In this document: positions 15,890 to 24,211 of the stretch, piece by piece | How the letters are laid out: each line of letters begins with the position of its first letter | How positions within the stretch are numbered: position 1 is the stretch's first letter | DNA from: CAYXAA01 sp964462985 | GTDB lineage: Bacteria; Pseudomonadota; Alphaproteobacteria; Rhizobiales; Stappiaceae | Direction of reading: 5' to 3' | Assembly: GCA_964462985.1 (NCBI GenBank) | Contig: CAYXAA010000042.1 | Span: 1-32,408 of the forward strand | Length of the DNA: 32,408 bases | Program-made: the position numbers and the translations under genes | Notes under the pieces: generated by a model | The model's database searches: none | Seen by the model: the letters and a program-made list of their open reading frames with translations, nothing else | What the model was told of the DNA's origin: nothing

Positions 15890-16300
15890 AGAAGGTGCGA
15901 GCATCGCGTGCTCGTAGGGGAGGTCCGCTGCATCACCAAGGTTTGCATTCATACTATGAATTGATTCGGACGGTTTTGCGACACGATTTCAATGTAAATC
16001 CAAAGAAAATTCATGCCGCCACGGCGCGAGCGCTTCCACTCCTCCAGACTTGGAGCGGCACCTGCAGTTCCGGCAGGCGAGACAAAGGCTTATTCTGGAC
16101 TATCGGTAATATTGCCGACTGGGCGGCTTCAGGTTTTTGTTGTGGCCATAATGCGTGGATGACGCGTTGAAATTCTGCTCTACGTGCGGGTGATCGCCTT
16201 TTTTCCGCCGTAATTCGCGCATGGCGCGAGAGGGGCGAGGGTTGCGCCCTTCATTTTGCGGCCTAGGCGGGTGGCTTGAGGCCGCAGGGCCGTCAGGCGG

Positions 16301-17293
16301 TCAGCCTCGCGGCGCTGCCGCGCGGCGCAGCCGGTCATTGATCGCCTCTCCAAGACCGTCCTCGGGCACCGGCATGACGGCGATCGTCCCGGCGCCGGAG
16401 GCGTCGAGACGGCGCAGCGACGAAAAAAGGCGCGCGGCGGCTTCGACAAGGTCGCCGGATGGGCTGAGGTTCTCGACAGCGATGGCGCGGTGGGCGCTTT
16501 CAGGAAGCGCAGGACCGAATGCGAGCAGGGCCTCGCCGGGGAGGATTTCGGTGGCATTGGGCCTGACTGCTGCCGAGGGGGCGTAGTGCGACGACAGCAT
16601 GCCCGGCGCTTCGGGCGCAGTATCCGCGGGGCGATCCGGGCCGACGAGCGGCTCGCCGAGGACCGCTTCGATCTGCGCGCGCGGGATGCCTCCCGGCCTG
16701 AGCAGGCGCGCGTGGCCACCGGTCAGCGCCACAATGGTCGATTCCACGCCGACCGGGGTCTCGCCGCCGTCGATCACCATGGCGATGCCGCCGCCGAGCT
16801 CGGCGATGACGGCCTCGGCTGTGGTGGCGCTGATGCGACCGGAACGGTTCGCGCTCGGTGCCGCCAGCGGTCGGCCGCTGGCCTCGGCAAGATCGCGCAT
16901 GATCGCGGCGGCCGGCACCCGTAGCGCAATGGTATCGAGCCCGGCGGTGACGAGATCGGACACCGGACTGGCCTCACGCTTCGGCACGACAAGGGTCAGC
17001 GCGCCGGGCCACAGCGCTTCGGCGAGTTGGCGAGCCTTTGGCTCAAACTGGCCGTGGCGCTCGGCGGCCTCGAGAGATTCGACATGCGATATCAACGGAT
17101 TGAACTGCGGTCGTCCCTTGACCTCGTAAATCGCGGCACAGGCCCGGGCGTTGGTAGCATCGGCGGCAAGTCCGTAGACGGTCTCGGTCGGAACGGCGAC
17201 GAGCTGGCCGTCGCGCAGCAGGCTCACCGCCGCGGCGAAATCCGGTGACTGCTGCCAGTTCCGGGCATTGGGGTCGATCGTCCAGCGTCGCAT
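16301..17293 (-). CDS. tsaC: L-threonylcarbamoyladenylate synthase, long Sua5 form
   Basis: This 330-residue enzyme makes threonylcarbamoyl-AMP for the t6A37 modification of ANN-reading tRNAs. The YrdC domain covers about residues 15-205, with VPTETVYGLAADA, EVKGRPQFNPLISHV, the LAAPSANRSGRIS segment and VGVESTIV...LLRPGGI. A linker with GMLSSHYAP leads to the C-terminal Sua5 domain (about 220-325), so this is the two-domain Sua5 type rather than the short TsaC. The ATG at 17293 has AGGA six bases upstream and begins the homology; 17 further codons upstream are discarded. It is divergent from the acyl-CoA dehydrogenase operon. Confidence 0.93.
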   Translation of the reverse strand: MRRWTIDPNARNWQQSPDFAAAVSLLRDGQLVAVPTETVYGLAADATNARACAAIYEVKGRPQFNPLISHVESLEAAERHGQFEPKARQLAEALWPGALTLVVPKREASPVSDLVTAGLDTIALRVPAAAIMRDLAEASGRPLAAPSANRSGRISATTAEAVIAELGGGIAMVIDGGETPVGVESTIVALTGGHARLLRPGGIPRAQIEAVLGEPLVGPDRPADTAPEAPGMLSSHYAPSAAVRPNATEILPGEALLAFGPALPESAHRAIAVENLSPSGDLVEAAARLFSSLRRLDASGAGTIAVMPVPEDGLGEAINDRLRRAAAPRG

Positions 17294-17346
17294 ATCCAAT
17301 CCTGCGGTCGGCCTCCGGCAATGGTCGAATGACGCAACGGGCACGG

Positions 17347-17364
17347 GTTGACGTTTACGTCAAC
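17347..17364. promoter_or_regulatory. Palindromic operator overlapping a -35 element
   Basis: GTTGACGT-TT-ACGTCAAC is a perfect 18-base dyad, 124 bases before the acyl-CoA dehydrogenase start. Its TTGACG (17348-17353) could be a -35 element, with TAATGT (17370-17375) as a -10, so a protein bound here would block the promoter. The ACGT-centred arms resemble sites of LiuR-like MerR regulators of fatty-acid and branched-chain degradation, as I remember them. Confidence 0.5.
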
Positions 17365-17487
17365 TCAACTAATGTCCCAGGGACCGATCGTGCGGCGGGT
17401 TTTGCGGATTGTCGGGCTTGCCGTCAAGCTACAACCTTGTTCGTGCACCGCCGCAGCGTCTCAAGAATCACCGGGAGGATCGACCGC

Positions 17488-19275
17488 ATGTACCGCGCCC
17501 CCATCAGCGATATCGTCTTTACGCTGAAGCACGTTGCCGGCCTGCCCGAGGTTCTTGCCCATCCATCCCATGCCGAGGTGACGGAGGACCTGGTCGAGGC
17601 GATCCTGGAGGAGGCCGGGCGGTTCGCTGGCCAGGAACTTGCCCCGCTCGATGCGGTTGGCGACCGCGAGGGCAGCCGGTTCGCGGATGGGGCGGTGACG
17701 ACGCCCCCGGGCTGGAAGGGCGTCTATCGTGCCTGGCGCGAGGGCGGCTGGAATTCGTTGACCGCCGACCCCGAGGCCGGCGGCCAGGGCCTGCCGCATC
17801 TTCTCGGGACCGCCACGCAGGAGCTGTGGAACTCTGCCTCCATGGCCTTCATGCTCGGTCCGACGCTGAGCGTCGGCGCGGTCGAGGCGCTGCAGCAGCA
17901 TGCGACGGAAACGCTCAAGGGCGTCTTCCTGGACAAGCTGGTGTCCGGCGAGTGGATGGGCACCATGAACCTGACGGAGCCGCAGGCCGGCTCCGATCTC
18001 AACGCCCTGCGCACCCGCGCGGAACGAGCCGCGGATGGCACCTATCGCATCTTCGGCCACAAGATCTTCATCACCTATGGCGAACACGATCTGACGGAAA
18101 ACATCATCCATCTCGTGCTGGCGCGCCTGCCGGATGCGCCCGCCGGGACCCGTGGCATCTCGCTGTTCCTGGTGCCGAAGATTCTAGTTGAAGACGATGG
18201 GACGCTGGGGCGTCGCAACGATGTGCGCTGTACCGGGATCGAGCACAAGCTCGGCATTCATGCGTCGCCGACCTGCGTCATGGTGTTTGGCGACGATGGG
18301 GAGGGCGCGGTCGGCTATCTGATCGGCGAGGAGAACCGCGGACTTGCGTGCATGTTCACGATGATGAACAGCGCCCGGCTCGCCGTTGGCCTGCAGGGCG
18401 TCGGCGTCGGCGAATGTGCCACGCAGAAGGCGCTCGCCTATGCGCTGGAGCGGCGCCAGGGCCGGGCGCCGGGCGCGCCCGCTGACGGCGGCATGAGCCC
18501 GATTGCCGATCATCCCGACATCAAGCGCACGCTGCTGTCGATGCAGGCAATGACGCAGGTCGCGCGGGCGATCTGCTATTTGACGGCGCATGCGATCGAC
18601 ATGGCGCGGCTTGCCGGCGACGATGCTGCCACCAGGCGCTGGAGCGAGCGCGCCGGCCTGCTGACGCCGATCGCCAAGGCGTTCTCGACCGACCTCGGCG
18701 TCGAGATCGCCTCCCTCGGCGTGCAGGTTCACGGCGGCATGGGCTACATCGAGGAGACCGGTGCGGCGCAGCACTACCGCGACATCCGCATCGCGCCGAT
18801 CTATGAAGGCACCAACGGCATTCAGGCGATCGATCTCGTCACCCGCAAGCTGCCGCTGTCGGGCGGCGAGGCGGTGCGCGGTTTCATCGGCGAGCTCAAG
18901 GCGATCCCCGCAGCGGCGGCCGAGCGCAACCGGTCCGACTTCGGCCGGTTGGCGCCACGGCTCGAAAGCGCGCTCGGCGACCTCGAGGAAGCAACGGAGT
19001 GGATGCTTGCGGCCCTCGGCGCTGGCCGCACGGCCGAGGCCCTCGCCGGTGCCACACCCTACCTGCGGCTGGCCGGCCTTGCCCTGGGCGGCGCGCTGCT
19101 TGCCAAGGGGGCGCTGGCTGCGGCCGCGGAGGATAAGCCAGCGTCCGTGCATCGCATTCGCCTGGCGCGCTATTTCGCCGAAAGCCACATGGGCGAGACG
19201 GCGGGCCTCAAGGATCAGGTCGTCGGCGCGGCCGACGCCGTGCTCGGCTTCGATCCTGCCGCGCTGGCCTCCTGA
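17488..19275 (+). CDS. Acyl-CoA dehydrogenase, large DmdC-like type
   Basis: This 595-residue FAD enzyme introduces a 2,3-double bond into an acyl-CoA. The first 30 residues (MYRAPISDIVFTLKHVAGL) form the extra N-terminal motif of the large subfamily. The core has MNLTEPQAGSDL near residue 158, the FAD-contacting VQVHGGMGYIEETG, and IYEGTNGIQAID near 440 with the likely catalytic Glu. A C-terminal domain of about 120 residues follows. Members of this subfamily include DmdC, acting on 3-methylmercaptopropionyl-CoA, but many act on other acyl chains, so the substrate is open. The ATG at 17488 has a full GGGAGGA site. It is the first gene of a three-gene operon and is probably controlled through the palindrome at 17347. 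Confidence 0.92.
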   Translation: MYRAPISDIVFTLKHVAGLPEVLAHPSHAEVTEDLVEAILEEAGRFAGQELAPLDAVGDREGSRFADGAVTTPPGWKGVYRAWREGGWNSLTADPEAGGQGLPHLLGTATQELWNSASMAFMLGPTLSVGAVEALQQHATETLKGVFLDKLVSGEWMGTMNLTEPQAGSDLNALRTRAERAADGTYRIFGHKIFITYGEHDLTENIIHLVLARLPDAPAGTRGISLFLVPKILVEDDGTLGRRNDVRCTGIEHKLGIHASPTCVMVFGDDGEGAVGYLIGEENRGLACMFTMMNSARLAVGLQGVGVGECATQKALAYALERRQGRAPGAPADGGMSPIADHPDIKRTLLSMQAMTQVARAICYLTAHAIDMARLAGDDAATRRWSERAGLLTPIAKAFSTDLGVEIASLGVQVHGGMGYIEETGAAQHYRDIRIAPIYEGTNGIQAIDLVTRKLPLSGGEAVRGFIGELKAIPAAAAERNRSDFGRLAPRLESALGDLEEATEWMLAALGAGRTAEALAGATPYLRLAGLALGGALLAKGALAAAAEDKPASVHRIRLARYFAESHMGETAGLKDQVVGAADAVLGFDPAALAS

Positions 19276-19296
19276 CTTGACGCTCGAGGAAGAGCG

Positions 19297-20046
19297 ATGA
19301 TCCGCAAGGAGCTTTCCGCCGGGATCCAGACTCTGCGCATCGACCGGCCGGAGAAGAAGAACGCGCTGACGGGCGAGATGTACGCCGCGCTCGCCGACGC
19401 CCTCGTGCAGGGCAACGGCGACGACGCCGTCCGTGTCCATCTGCTTCTGGGTGCACCCGGCGCCTTCACGGCGGGCAACGACATCGGCGACTTCCTGCAA
19501 TATGCGCAGGGCGGTGACCTCTCCGAGGCGCCAGTCGTGCATTTCCTGAAGGCGCTGCTTGGCTGTGACAAGCCGATCGTTGCCGCCGTCGACGGGCTGG
19601 CGATCGGCGTCGGCACCACGCTGCTGTTCCATTGCGACATGGTGTTTGCAACGTCCCGGTCGCTGTTCAAGACGCCGTTCCTCGATCTCGGCCTCGTGCC
19701 GGAGGCGGGCGCCAGCCTGCTGGCGCCGCAGCGGATGGGCTACGCGCGGGCTTTCGAACTGCTCTGCCTCGGTGAGGGGTTCGACGCCGATCGAGCCAGG
19801 GAAGCGGGCATCGTCAATCACGTCGTGCCCGAAGGCGAGCTCGAGATGCGGGCTCGGGCGGCGGCGGAGGCGATCGCCGCCAAGCCTGCCGAGGCGATGC
19901 GGATCGCGCGTCGTTTGCTCGTCGGTGACGGGGCGGAATTGGGCCGACGGATCGACGAGGAGATCGCCCTGTTTTCCGAGCGCCTGCGCTCCGACGACGC
20001 CAGGGCGGCCTTTACCGCCTTCATGACACGGCCGAAGGGCCGATGA
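19297..20046 (+). CDS. Crotonase-family protein with an enoyl-CoA isomerase-like active site
   Basis: This 249-residue crotonase-fold protein has RIDRPEKKNALT near the start and GAFTAGNDIGDF for the oxyanion hole. Its IVAAVDGLAIGVGTTLLFHCDMVFA segment lacks the glutamate that hydratases carry in the GGG-x-E motif. The second hydratase glutamate is missing as well: the place of PE is taken by TPF. Instead, TPFLDLGLVPEAGAS carries Glu136 where ECI2-type delta3,delta2-enoyl-CoA isomerases have their single catalytic glutamate. I therefore favour an isomerase, or an activity other than simple hydration. It starts 21 bases after the dehydrogenase with a GAGGA site and is followed by an SDR gene after 12 bases. 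Confidence 0.85.
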   Translation: MIRKELSAGIQTLRIDRPEKKNALTGEMYAALADALVQGNGDDAVRVHLLLGAPGAFTAGNDIGDFLQYAQGGDLSEAPVVHFLKALLGCDKPIVAAVDGLAIGVGTTLLFHCDMVFATSRSLFKTPFLDLGLVPEAGASLLAPQRMGYARAFELLCLGEGFDADRAREAGIVNHVVPEGELEMRARAAAEAIAAKPAEAMRIARRLLVGDGAELGRRIDEEIALFSERLRSDDARAAFTAFMTRPKGR

Positions 20047-20058
20047 GGGGAGAACACT

Positions 20059-20925
20059 ATGTCGCTTGCGGGCAAGACCCTTTTCATCACCGGCACCTCG
20101 CGCGGCATTGGCAAGGCGATCGCGCTGAGGGCGGCCGCTGACGGCGCCAATATCGCGGTCGCGGCCAAGACGGCGGAGCCGCATCCCAAGCTCGAGGGCA
20201 CGATCTACTCGGCCGCCGAGGAGATCGAGGCCGCCGGCGGCAAGGCGCTGCCGCTTGTCGTCGACGTCCGCGACGAGGCGGCGGTGAAGGAGGCGATCGA
20301 CCGGACCGCAGCGACCTTCGGCGGCATCGACATTCTGGTCAATAACGCCAGCGCCATCCAGCTGACGCCGCTTGCACAGACCGATATGAAGCGCTTCGAT
20401 CTGATGCACCAGGTCAACACGCGCGGCACGATGGTCTGCTCCAAGCATGCGATCCCCCATCTGGAGAAGGCGGGGAATCCGCATATCCTGATGCTGTCGC
20501 CGCCGCTCGACATGAAGGAGAAGTGGTTCGCGCCGTTCACGCCCTATGCGATCGCCAAGTTCGGCATGAGCCTCGTTGTCCTCGGACTGGCCGGCGAGCT
20601 GCGTTCAAGAGGCATCGCCGTCAATGCGCTGTGGCCGAGGACGACAATTGCAACGGCCGCGATCAGGAACATCATCGGCGGGGATGCCATGATCCGCTCG
20701 AGCCGCACGCCGGAGATCCTCGCCGACGCAGCCTACGAGATTTTCACCTCAGCGGCGGCGGAGCTTACCGGGCAGTTCCTGATCGACGACACGTTCCTGT
20801 CCAGTCGCGGGGTAACCGATTTCGATCGCTACCGCGTTGATCCGACGCAGGCGCTCACGCCGGACTTCTTCGTGCCCGACGACAGCATCGCACCGGCGGA
20901 CCTTGGGCCCGTCACAGTGCGGTAA
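20059..20925 (+). CDS. Short-chain dehydrogenase, HSDL2-like
   Basis: This 288-residue Rossmann oxidoreductase has a nucleotide-binding motif TGTSRGIG (11-18), NNAS (95-98), a catalytic Ser147 in LMLSPPLD, and Tyr163-x3-Lys167 in PYAIAK, so the active site is complete. The long insert AAKTAEPHPKLEGTIYSAAEEI after strand 2 and the QVNTRGTMVCSKHAIPHL helix are typical of the HSDL2 group, whose mammalian members are peroxisomal and lipid-linked. Together with the dehydrogenase and crotonase it probably oxidises or reduces a 3-hydroxy/keto acyl intermediate; the actual substrate is unknown. A GGGGAG site precedes the ATG. Its stop lies two bases from the end of the convergent GGDEF gene. Confidence 0.88.
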   Translation: MSLAGKTLFITGTSRGIGKAIALRAAADGANIAVAAKTAEPHPKLEGTIYSAAEEIEAAGGKALPLVVDVRDEAAVKEAIDRTAATFGGIDILVNNASAIQLTPLAQTDMKRFDLMHQVNTRGTMVCSKHAIPHLEKAGNPHILMLSPPLDMKEKWFAPFTPYAIAKFGMSLVVLGLAGELRSRGIAVNALWPRTTIATAAIRNIIGGDAMIRSSRTPEILADAAYEIFTSAAAELTGQFLIDDTFLSSRGVTDFDRYRVDPTQALTPDFFVPDDSIAPADLGPVTVR

Positions 20926-20927
20926 GA

Positions 20928-21713
20928 CTAGGACTTCAGCCCCTGAGCGGACGCAGGAGGCGTGGTGGGCGCCGCGATTGCCGCGCATCGGGCGCTCCGC
21001 GCAGGCTTGTCGCCATACATCGCGAAATCGGCCCGGCGCAGGATTTCGGACGGTTGCGCTGCCTCCCGGTCGGGGAAGGCAATGCAGCCGATGGCGGCTT
21101 CCACGGTCATCTCCCGGCCCGCGGCGACGATCGGCTGAGCGAGGTGTAGCCGTAGATCCGCCATGAACTCGGCGAGGCCGCGATCCTCGGCGTGGTTCGC
21201 GATGAGAAGTGCGAACTCATCGCCCCCGATACGGGCTGCCAGGGCATGGTCGAGGACAGCCGCGAAATCGCTGATCCGTCGGGCAATTGCGGACAGAGCC
21301 TCGTCACCGACGCCGTGACCGTAGGTGTCGTTCAGCGTTTTAAAGCCGTTGAGGTCGATCAGCGCCAGGACGTGCCGGTGGCCGTCCTGTGGCGCTTGCC
21401 TGGCCAGTGCCGCCAAATTGCGGTCGAACCCACGCCGGTTGGCAATCCCGGTGAGCGCGTCCGTTTCGGCAAGACGCTCGGCCGCTCCGATTTCCTCATT
21501 GGCGCGACGGTGTTCGCGCCAGGCGAAGATGGCGAACCCGGCCATGACGAATACGGCGAAGATCAGCGACTCGATGAGGCTGAAGCGGGCATCGAGCGAA
21601 AGCTCGCCGCGTAGGCCTTTGATCAGGTCGTACTGGTAGCAGCCCCAGCCCACGGCGGAAAGAGCAAGCACCGTCAGGCCGGCGTCAAGCACGGTGCGTC
21701 GGTCGGTCGGCAC
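20928..21713 (-). CDS. Membrane-bound GGDEF protein, probable diguanylate cyclase
   Basis: This is a 261-residue protein with two membrane spans near residues 10-28 and 45-65, a short linker, and a GGDEF domain from about 78. The signature GGDEF (163-167) is intact, with DALTGIANRRGFDR and LIDLNGFKTLNDTYGHGVGDEAL ahead of it, so synthesis of cyclic di-GMP is expected. I see no RxxD inhibitory site at the usual position before the motif. The segment between the spans is short, leaving little room for a sensor. Translation starts at GTG (21713), five bases after GAGGG. It converges with the SDR gene with a two-base gap and probably stands alone. Confidence 0.87.
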   Translation of the reverse strand: MPTDRRTVLDAGLTVLALSAVGWGCYQYDLIKGLRGELSLDARFSLIESLIFAVFVMAGFAIFAWREHRRANEEIGAAERLAETDALTGIANRRGFDRNLAALARQAPQDGHRHVLALIDLNGFKTLNDTYGHGVGDEALSAIARRISDFAAVLDHALAARIGGDEFALLIANHAEDRGLAEFMADLRLHLAQPIVAAGREMTVEAAIGCIAFPDREAAQPSEILRRADFAMYGDKPARSARCAAIAAPTTPPASAQGLKS

Positions 21714-21847
21714 AAAACCCTCATATCGATTGCCGGCGGCGCCGGCGGACGGACGGCATCCTAAGGCCGGCTCCGTGTGGGCATCAAGAACCCCGGCACA
21801 ACTTGGGGGCGAATGCCTTGATGACCGAAGGCTGCCCAGACGGCGGT

Positions 21848-22810
21848 TCAGTCGAACTCCGGTCCACGCACCTTGTACGGCTGGCTGTCACGCCAGCTGC
21901 GCATCAGGGACTGAAAGTCGGGATCGTCCCGGTCGGGCAGGATGATCTTGAGGCTGACCAGAAGATCGCCGCGGCCGCCGCTCTTGTTGGGCAAGCCCTT
22001 GCCCTTGAGCCGCATGGTCCGGCCGGCATTGGCGCGCTCGGGGATCTTGAGGTTGACCGGTCCGTCAAGGGTCGGCACGCGGATGCGGGCCCCGAGCGCC
22101 GCCTCGTAGAGCGTGAGCGGCAGATCGAGGCGCAGGTCGTCACCGTCGGGCTGGAACACGGGATGCGGCGCAAAGCGCACCTCGACGATGGCGTCACCGT
22201 TGGGGCCGCCGCGCTCGCCGGGGTAGCCCTGTCCTCGGAGCCGGATCTTCTCGCCGTCGACCGTGCCTGCCGGCAAGGTAACGTCGAGCGTCTTGCCGTT
22301 GGGCAGCGTCACCCGGGTCTTGCCCTCGTGAACCAGCTTCTCGAGCGCGATGGTCGCGGTGACATGGGCATCCCGGCCGGGTTTTGGCGGGCCCTCCGCA
22401 AAACCGGACGTCCGGGACGAAGACGCACCGCGCCGGCGGCTGCTGCCGAAGCCACCGAGGATGTCGTTCAGGATGTCATCGAAGGTGCCAGCACCGCGTT
22501 CGGCGTGGCGAAACCCGCGATCTGCCCCGCCCTGGCGGAACATGTCGAAATCGGCAAAGCCTTCAAAGCCGTGGGCCTGGAATCGAGGCTTGCCCTCGGC
22601 GTCGATCTCGCCGCGGTCGAACTTGGCACGCTTTTCCTTGTCGCCCAGGATCTCATAGGCTTGATTGGCCTCTGCGAAGCGTTCCTTTGCCTTCGGGTCG
22701 TTCGCGTTCTGATCGGGATGATACTTCTTGGCGAGCTTCCGGAACGCCCGCTTGATATCGGCTTCACTGGCGGATTTCGGCACGCCGAGGACGCTGTAGG
22801 GATCGCGCAT
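21848..22810 (-). CDS. DnaJ-like co-chaperone without zinc finger (CbpA type)
   Basis: This is a 320-residue protein. The J domain (about 1-70) has the HPD motif at 31-33 and should stimulate DnaK. A Gly/Phe-rich linker (AHGFEGFADFDMF...GGFGSSRRRG) follows, and then two beta-sandwich substrate-binding domains (from about 145, GRDAHVTATIALEKLVHEGKTR). The cysteine-rich zinc domain of true DnaJ is absent, so it is of the DjlA-unrelated CbpA type. Homology begins at MRDPYSVLG; a slightly earlier ATG adds four residues and has no better ribosome site. Next in the neighbourhood come a small surface lipoprotein (same direction) and pdxH (divergent), a grouping I recall from Hyphomicrobiales. Confidence 0.9.
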   Translation of the reverse strand: MRDPYSVLGVPKSASEADIKRAFRKLAKKYHPDQNANDPKAKERFAEANQAYEILGDKEKRAKFDRGEIDAEGKPRFQAHGFEGFADFDMFRQGGADRGFRHAERGAGTFDDILNDILGGFGSSRRRGASSSRTSGFAEGPPKPGRDAHVTATIALEKLVHEGKTRVTLPNGKTLDVTLPAGTVDGEKIRLRGQGYPGERGGPNGDAIVEVRFAPHPVFQPDGDDLRLDLPLTLYEAALGARIRVPTLDGPVNLKIPERANAGRTMRLKGKGLPNKSGGRGDLLVSLKIILPDRDDPDFQSLMRSWRDSQPYKVRGPEFD

Positions 22811-22985
22811 AGTGGTGACCATCAATTATCTGCAAGAACCGGGTATACACCGGCGCCGTCTCGCTGTCCCATATGGGATCACCTAGGAATAAAATCCAGT
22901 GAGTGCAGGAGGTCAGAGAGGCGTGATCCTACGACCCCGCGGAACGCACGGCCGGTGGCAACTCCGAAGCGTTGCGCAAATCGGA

Positions 22986-23468
22986 TCAGGAGGCGGCGTC
23001 GTCGAAGCCGTCGCGCTTTGCCTGCAGTTCGACCACGGTCCAGACCTTGCGGAGATCGCGGCAGACGATTCCGGTGTAGGTGCGGATGCCGGTTACGGTG
23101 TTGGCGGTGGTCTCGAACGAGCGGCAGCCGGTGCCGGACGAACCGGTGTCGGGCGCGAGTGCGGTGATCGTCCCGGAATTGCCGCTGATGTGACTGCTCC
23201 AGGCCAGCGTCGAGGTGACGCCGGCTGGCGCCGCGGAGATCGTCTTGGCGATTACCGCCCGATCCTCAGGGCTGATGTCGAGGTCGGCGCTGTTCTGGAT
23301 GCCGTCGATAGACCCTGTGAGATCGAGCGGCGCTTCGACGTCGTTGCTGCCCATCGGGAACGAGATACTCCCGCATCCGGCGAGGAAACCGGTGGCGACG
23401 ATCGCCGCGCAAAGAAGAGTGTGGCGCAGGGAGCGGATCGCGATATATCTCGGAACGTACGCGTACAC
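22986..23468 (-). CDS. Surface lipoprotein, RT0821/Lpp0805-like
   Basis: This is a 160-residue lipoprotein. The N-terminus has arginines at 7, 12 and 15, a hydrophobic stretch and the lipobox LAGC with Cys32 as the lipid-carrying residue. The mature part carries two cysteines, in TGCRSFETT and GIVCRDLRK, in a pattern I associate with the RT0821/Lpp0805 (17 kDa surface antigen-like) family. Its role is unknown, probably envelope-related. The start is GTG at 23468, five bases after a GGAGG site. It is divergent from pdxH, and the two share a gap of under 100 bases. Confidence 0.75.
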   Translation of the reverse strand: MYAYVPRYIAIRSLRHTLLCAAIVATGFLAGCGSISFPMGSNDVEAPLDLTGSIDGIQNSADLDISPEDRAVIAKTISAAPAGVTSTLAWSSHISGNSGTITALAPDTGSSGTGCRSFETTANTVTGIRTYTGIVCRDLRKVWTVVELQAKRDGFDDAAS

Positions 23469-23564
23469 TTGGACCTCCGGGTCCCGAATGGCCCCACCCG
23501 CAGTCGATTCGCCCAGCCGTTCTCGGCCGGATCGGCCTCCCCCAACTCTCGACCGGAAGATGCT

Positions 23565-24203
23565 ATGAGCGACAGAGTGCAGGATTCCACCGACTCGTTA
23601 AAAAACGTTGAATCCAATTCGGCAGCGAATCCGTTTCTCCTGTTTTCTGAATGGCTTGAATCGGCAAAGACAACGGAGCCGAACGACCCGAACGCCATGG
23701 CACTGGCCACAGTGGACGAGACGGGAATGCCGAATGTCCGCATGGTGCTTCTCAAGGGGCACGACGAAGCCGGCTTCGTTTTCTACACCAACTACGAGAG
23801 CGCCAAGGGGCAGGAGTTGCTCGGTCAGGGCAAGGCGGCGCTGTGCTTCCACTGGAAGTCGCTGCGCCGCCAGGTGCGCGTTCGTGGTCCGGTCGCCCCG
23901 GTGACGCCGCAGGAGGCGGACGAGTACTATCGCACCCGGCCGCGCGGCAGCCGGATCGGCGCCTGGGCCTCGCGCCAGTCGCGGCCATTGGAGAGCCGCT
24001 TCGCCCTGGAAAAGGAAGTCGCCCGCTATACTGCGAAATTCGCGCTCGGCGAGATCCCGCGACCGGATCACTGGTCCGGTTTTCGCCTGACGCCGCTGCA
24101 GATCGAGTTCTGGCAGGACCGGCCCTTCCGTCTGCACGACCGGCTGGTGTTTCTGCGCTCCGGGCCACAGGAGCCCTGGCGGACGCAGCGGCTGTTTCCG
24201 TAG
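23565..24203 (+). CDS. pdxH: Pyridoxamine/pyridoxine 5'-phosphate oxidase
   Basis: This is a 212-residue FMN enzyme that oxidises pyridoxine or pyridoxamine 5'-phosphate to pyridoxal 5'-phosphate, the active form of vitamin B6. The split-barrel motifs are in order: NPFLLFSEWLESA, NVRMVLLKG, FYTNYESAKGQEL, FHWKSLRRQVRVRG, SRIGAWASRQS and the C-terminal IEFWQDRPFRLHDR and WRTQRLFP tail that closes the active site. Length is normal. The ATG at 23565 has GGAAG upstream. The frame is open for several hundred bases before it, but that upstream part is the complement of the lipoprotein gene. The CorA gene converges with it, nine bases after the stop. Confidence 0.96.
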   Translation: MSDRVQDSTDSLKNVESNSAANPFLLFSEWLESAKTTEPNDPNAMALATVDETGMPNVRMVLLKGHDEAGFVFYTNYESAKGQELLGQGKAALCFHWKSLRRQVRVRGPVAPVTPQEADEYYRTRPRGSRIGAWASRQSRPLESRFALEKEVARYTAKFALGEIPRPDHWSGFRLTPLQIEFWQDRPFRLHDRLVFLRSGPQEPWRTQRLFP

Positions 24204-24211
24204 GGACTGCG

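Larger units (their letters stand above)
15697..16300. other. 600-base gap with an AT-rich island and possible tiny frames
   Basis: This gap between tsaC and the deacetylase-like gene includes a stretch (about 15940-16020) near 40 percent GC, far below its surroundings. On the minus strand two tiny frames, 16014-15949 (21 residues) and 15952-15875 (25 residues), overlap as ATGA. The second ends inside the loop of the terminator-like hairpin at 15863-15889. Neither has a ribosome site, so I do not call them genes. Small hairpins at 16040-16080 are also visible. A short minus-strand RNA is possible. Confidence 0.4.

Noticed and set aside
18184..20484. Leftward frame of 766 codons
   Set aside because: It runs antisense across the acyl-CoA dehydrogenase, crotonase and SDR genes, all of which have complete active-site motifs on the plus strand.
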